Of a DNA stretch of 15,936 nucleotides, positions 14,047 through 15,936 are shown one piece after another. This stretch comes from Clostridia bacterium (GTDB lineage Bacteria; Bacillota; Clostridia; Oscillospirales; Ruminococcaceae), in the NCBI GenBank assembly GCA_021152595.1, contig JAGKVC010000070.1, positions 1 through 15,936 on the forward strand, written 5' to 3'. A model generated the notes under the pieces. It made no database searches, was not told the origin of the DNA, and saw only the letters and a list, made by a program, of their open reading frames with translations. Position 1 is the stretch's first letter, and the number at the start of each line of letters is the position of its first letter. Position numbers and translations under genes: made by a program.

Positions 14047-14798
14047 AGCTCGAACCGATCAAAAAAGCAAAGCTGCCCAGATATGCGGCTGCGCTCGGCA
14101 TCCTTGCCTCTGCGGCACTGCTGACCGGATGCAGCCCCGTACAGACCGCAGGTGACGTGGCAGCCCCCATTGACTCGGAGGATATTGTGGAGCTTGCCGG
14201 TGAGGAGACAATCGCGCCGGACTGGACGGAGCCGACCGATATCACCACGGCACCGGATGAGACCGAACTGCCGGAGACCTCGACGGAGCCGATGCTCGAA
14301 GGCGAGGCGGTTCCCGATCCCTGCATCACGGAGCGCTATCCGGATGTTCCCGGCACTGTGGCTGCGCCGGACGAGGAACCGGTCATGCTGGAGGGCGATG
14401 TCGCATGGATCCCCGATTATCAGCAGGCGGTCGATGATATCAACCGGTTCTACGGCGATGTGTTCGGTTCCTATGAAACCGGCTTTGCCGCCAAGGGATT
14501 TATCATGACGCGCGATGAGACCGAATTCGACTTCAACGGCATCCGGTTTACCTCCGTACTCAAGCATAAGGACAGAGGCATCCGAATCGCTTTCTATGAC
14601 GGCACAGCGTCAGAGAACGGAAAAAACATGCACGAGATGATGCAGGAAGTGTGTGACGAATCCTTTGGCTGGGGCTGTGTGACGGAGCTCCCCGCGGATG
14701 ACGAGGGCTATCATCGCGTGATCTTTGTGGATATGTGCAGAGATATGAATAACCCGATCGAAGACGCGGAACAAATCTATAAGGACGTGATTGCATGA
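14043..14798 (+). CDS. Lipoprotein-like protein C: shared leader plus unknown C-terminal domain
   Basis: The 251 residues begin MKLEPIKKAKLPRYAA, then a hydrophobic run (17-27) and L-T-G-C at Cys30. Residues 31-120 are acidic and Pro/Thr-rich, like proteins A and B, with MLEGEAVPDP and MLEGDVAWIP forming a repeated L-x-G motif. From about 122 to 251 a globular domain follows, with alternating strands and helices (FGSYETGFAAKGF, FDFNGIRFTSVL, GIRIAFYDGT, FGWGCVTEL, HRVIFVDMCRD) and Cys204, Cys212 and Cys232. I do not recognise this domain. The ribosome site is GGAGGAGG (14025-14032). The stop overlaps the radical SAM gene in ATGA. Confidence 0.82.
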   Translation: MKLEPIKKAKLPRYAAALGILASAALLTGCSPVQTAGDVAAPIDSEDIVELAGEETIAPDWTEPTDITTAPDETELPETSTEPMLEGEAVPDPCITERYPDVPGTVAAPDEEPVMLEGDVAWIPDYQQAVDDINRFYGDVFGSYETGFAAKGFIMTRDETEFDFNGIRFTSVLKHKDRGIRIAFYDGTASENGKNMHEMMQEVCDESFGWGCVTELPADDEGYHRVIFVDMCRDMNNPIEDAEQIYKDVIA

Positions 14799-15880
14799 AT
14801 CTGACTTTGCACCTGACCGAAAACTGTAATATGGACTGCGCTTACTGTGTCCACGAGAAAAAGGAAGTCCGCATGACGGAAGCCGTTGTGGATGCGGCGG
14901 TGGATCTCGCATTCTCCACGGGCAAGACTGCTGGTCTCTGCTTCTTCGGCGGAGAGCCGCTGCTCGAATCCGGACTGATCTACCGCGCAATCCGGCGATG
15001 TATGCTGAAAACCATTGAGACAGGTAAGCCTGCGCTCTATAAAATGACCACGAACGGCACGCTGCTGACCGAGCGTTTCCTTGAAAATGCGCATGCCGTC
15101 AGAATGGGAATCGGGCTCTCCTTCGAGGGCATTGCGCAGGATGCATGCCGCCGCTTCAAGGACGGCAGCGGCAGCTTCTCGACGGTCGAGGAAAAGGCGA
15201 AAATGCTGCTGAAATCCATGCCGGATTCCTATGCGATGATGACGATTGCGCCGCAGGCTCTGCCGCAGTATGCGGAATCGGTGAAGTATCTGCGCGCGCT
15301 CGGTTTCCATCGCATTACGTCAACGATCGCCTACGGAAAACGGGTTCACTGGACGGATGCGGATCTTGAGCTGCTCAAAGCGCAGATGCAGGAGATCGGG
15401 GAATTCTATGAGGCGGAATTCCTGCGTGGAAAGCCGTTTTTCTTCTCGCCGTTTGACAGCAAGATCCGCGATTTTATCCGCGGCTTCAATCCCTCGGAGC
15501 GCTGTCACCTCGGCTTCCGGCAGATGCCCGTTGCACCGGACGGCAGTCTCTATGCATGTACGCAGTTCATCGGCGATCAGGATTATAAGCTCGGCGATGT
15601 CTTCCGCGGCATTGACCGTGAACGGCAGCAGCAGCTCGCCATGCGCGCCGCGACGCCGGAATCCTGTAAGGAATGTGCGCTCCGGACACGCTGCACCAAT
15701 TCCTGCGGCTGCATGAACCGCCTCGAAACCGGCAATGAGAACAATGTCTCGCCGCTGCAGTGCAATTATGAACGCATGACAATCGCAATGGCGGATGAGA
15801 TCGCAGACAGACTCTTTGCCGCCGATGAAGATGCCTTCCGCAAGCGCTTCGCCGCCGATGTGCCGGAGAAGAACGCGTAA
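14795..15880 (+). CDS. Radical SAM/SPASM protein, probable peptide maturase
   Basis: Predicted iron-sulfur enzyme of 361 residues. The radical SAM cluster motif C-x3-C-x2-C lies at Cys11, Cys15 and Cys18, almost at the N-terminus, and GGEP (52-55) contacts SAM. The C-terminal SPASM region has eight cysteines at 237, 255, 291, 294, 300, 304, 306 and 323 (GSLYACTQF, CKECALRTRC, CGC, PLQC), enough for auxiliary clusters. SPASM proteins include peptide maturases (sactipeptide, ranthipeptide) and sulfatase maturases. No sulfatase is present, and the gene is translationally coupled to three leader-sharing small proteins, so peptide or lipoprotein modification is favoured. There is no room for an N-terminal leader-binding (RRE) domain. 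Confidence 0.9.
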   Translation: MNLTLHLTENCNMDCAYCVHEKKEVRMTEAVVDAAVDLAFSTGKTAGLCFFGGEPLLESGLIYRAIRRCMLKTIETGKPALYKMTTNGTLLTERFLENAHAVRMGIGLSFEGIAQDACRRFKDGSGSFSTVEEKAKMLLKSMPDSYAMMTIAPQALPQYAESVKYLRALGFHRITSTIAYGKRVHWTDADLELLKAQMQEIGEFYEAEFLRGKPFFFSPFDSKIRDFIRGFNPSERCHLGFRQMPVAPDGSLYACTQFIGDQDYKLGDVFRGIDRERQQQLAMRAATPESCKECALRTRCTNSCGCMNRLETGNENNVSPLQCNYERMTIAMADEIADRLFAADEDAFRKRFAADVPEKNA

Positions 15881-15881
15881 C

Positions 15882-15936
15882 AAGGTATCGCTGCGCGATG
15901 ATTTTGAATGGGGCGCTGCCCCATACCCCGCTGGGG
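15882..15936 (+). repeat. Dispersed repeat R, copy 4 (cut by window end)
   Basis: Directly after the radical SAM stop codon, AAGGTATCGC-TGC-GCGAT (hairpin 15887-15899) is followed by GAATGGGGCGCTGCC and CCCCGCTGGGG. It matches copy 3 in its opening and copy 2 in the CGCTGGGG part. The element continues beyond the window. Confidence 0.7.

Noticed and set aside
14795..15880. Radical SAM protein as an anaerobic sulfatase maturase
   Set aside because: The SPASM cysteine pattern would fit, but no sulfatase is nearby and the gene is coupled to the leader-sharing small proteins.

Overview
The window looks like a chromosomal segment from a Gram-positive anaerobe of the Clostridia, most likely a Ruminococcus-like member of the Oscillospiraceae. 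This is inferred from the order of the type II fatty-acid genes, the use of FabK as enoyl reductase, the strong GGAGG ribosome sites, the moderately GC-rich coding sequence and the many intergenic fold-back repeats. No species assignment is possible from the sequence alone. All convincing genes are on the + strand.

Positions 1-580 hold the right part of a large fold-back repeat, then a short direct repeat. A consensus promoter at 582-610, overlapped downstream by a 30-bp interrupted palindrome, starts a lipid operon. It runs: TetR-family regulator, a broken fabH (an internal segment including the catalytic Cys is missing and the reading frame shifts), acpP, fabK, fabD, fabG and fabF. About 500 bp of hairpin-rich repeat follows. 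Then come fabZ, accD, a three-segment membrane protein of unknown function, and accA, closed by a strong terminator at 9576-9612. The cluster covers malonyl-CoA supply (carboxyltransferase subunits only), malonyl transfer to ACP, condensation, both reductions and the dehydration. accB and accC are not in the window. The only fabH here appears non-functional unless it is an assembly error.

Positions 9620-10075 hold a second copy of the fold-back repeat, so the lipid cluster lies between two copies in the same orientation. Single-gene units follow: rpmE (ribosomal protein L31, zinc-ribbon form) with its own promoter and terminator; a phosphohexomutase; and a HAD phosphatase of the YihX glucose-1-phosphatase type, which may act on the same metabolite as the mutase.

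The last part (13451-15880) is the most unusual. Three tandem genes encode small secreted or lipoprotein-like polypeptides that share an almost identical N-terminal segment, MK-x-EP-[VI]-K-x2-KLP-[KR]-YAA, followed by a hydrophobic stretch and an L-T-[AG]-C lipobox. They are joined to one another, and to a radical SAM/SPASM enzyme, by four-base ATGA overlaps. This looks like a peptide or lipoprotein maturation system in which a common leader marks several substrates for one enzyme. I cannot assign it to a named family.

At least four copies of another short repeat family lie just downstream of genes (2065, 6401, 12649 reversed, 15882), the last cut by the window end.
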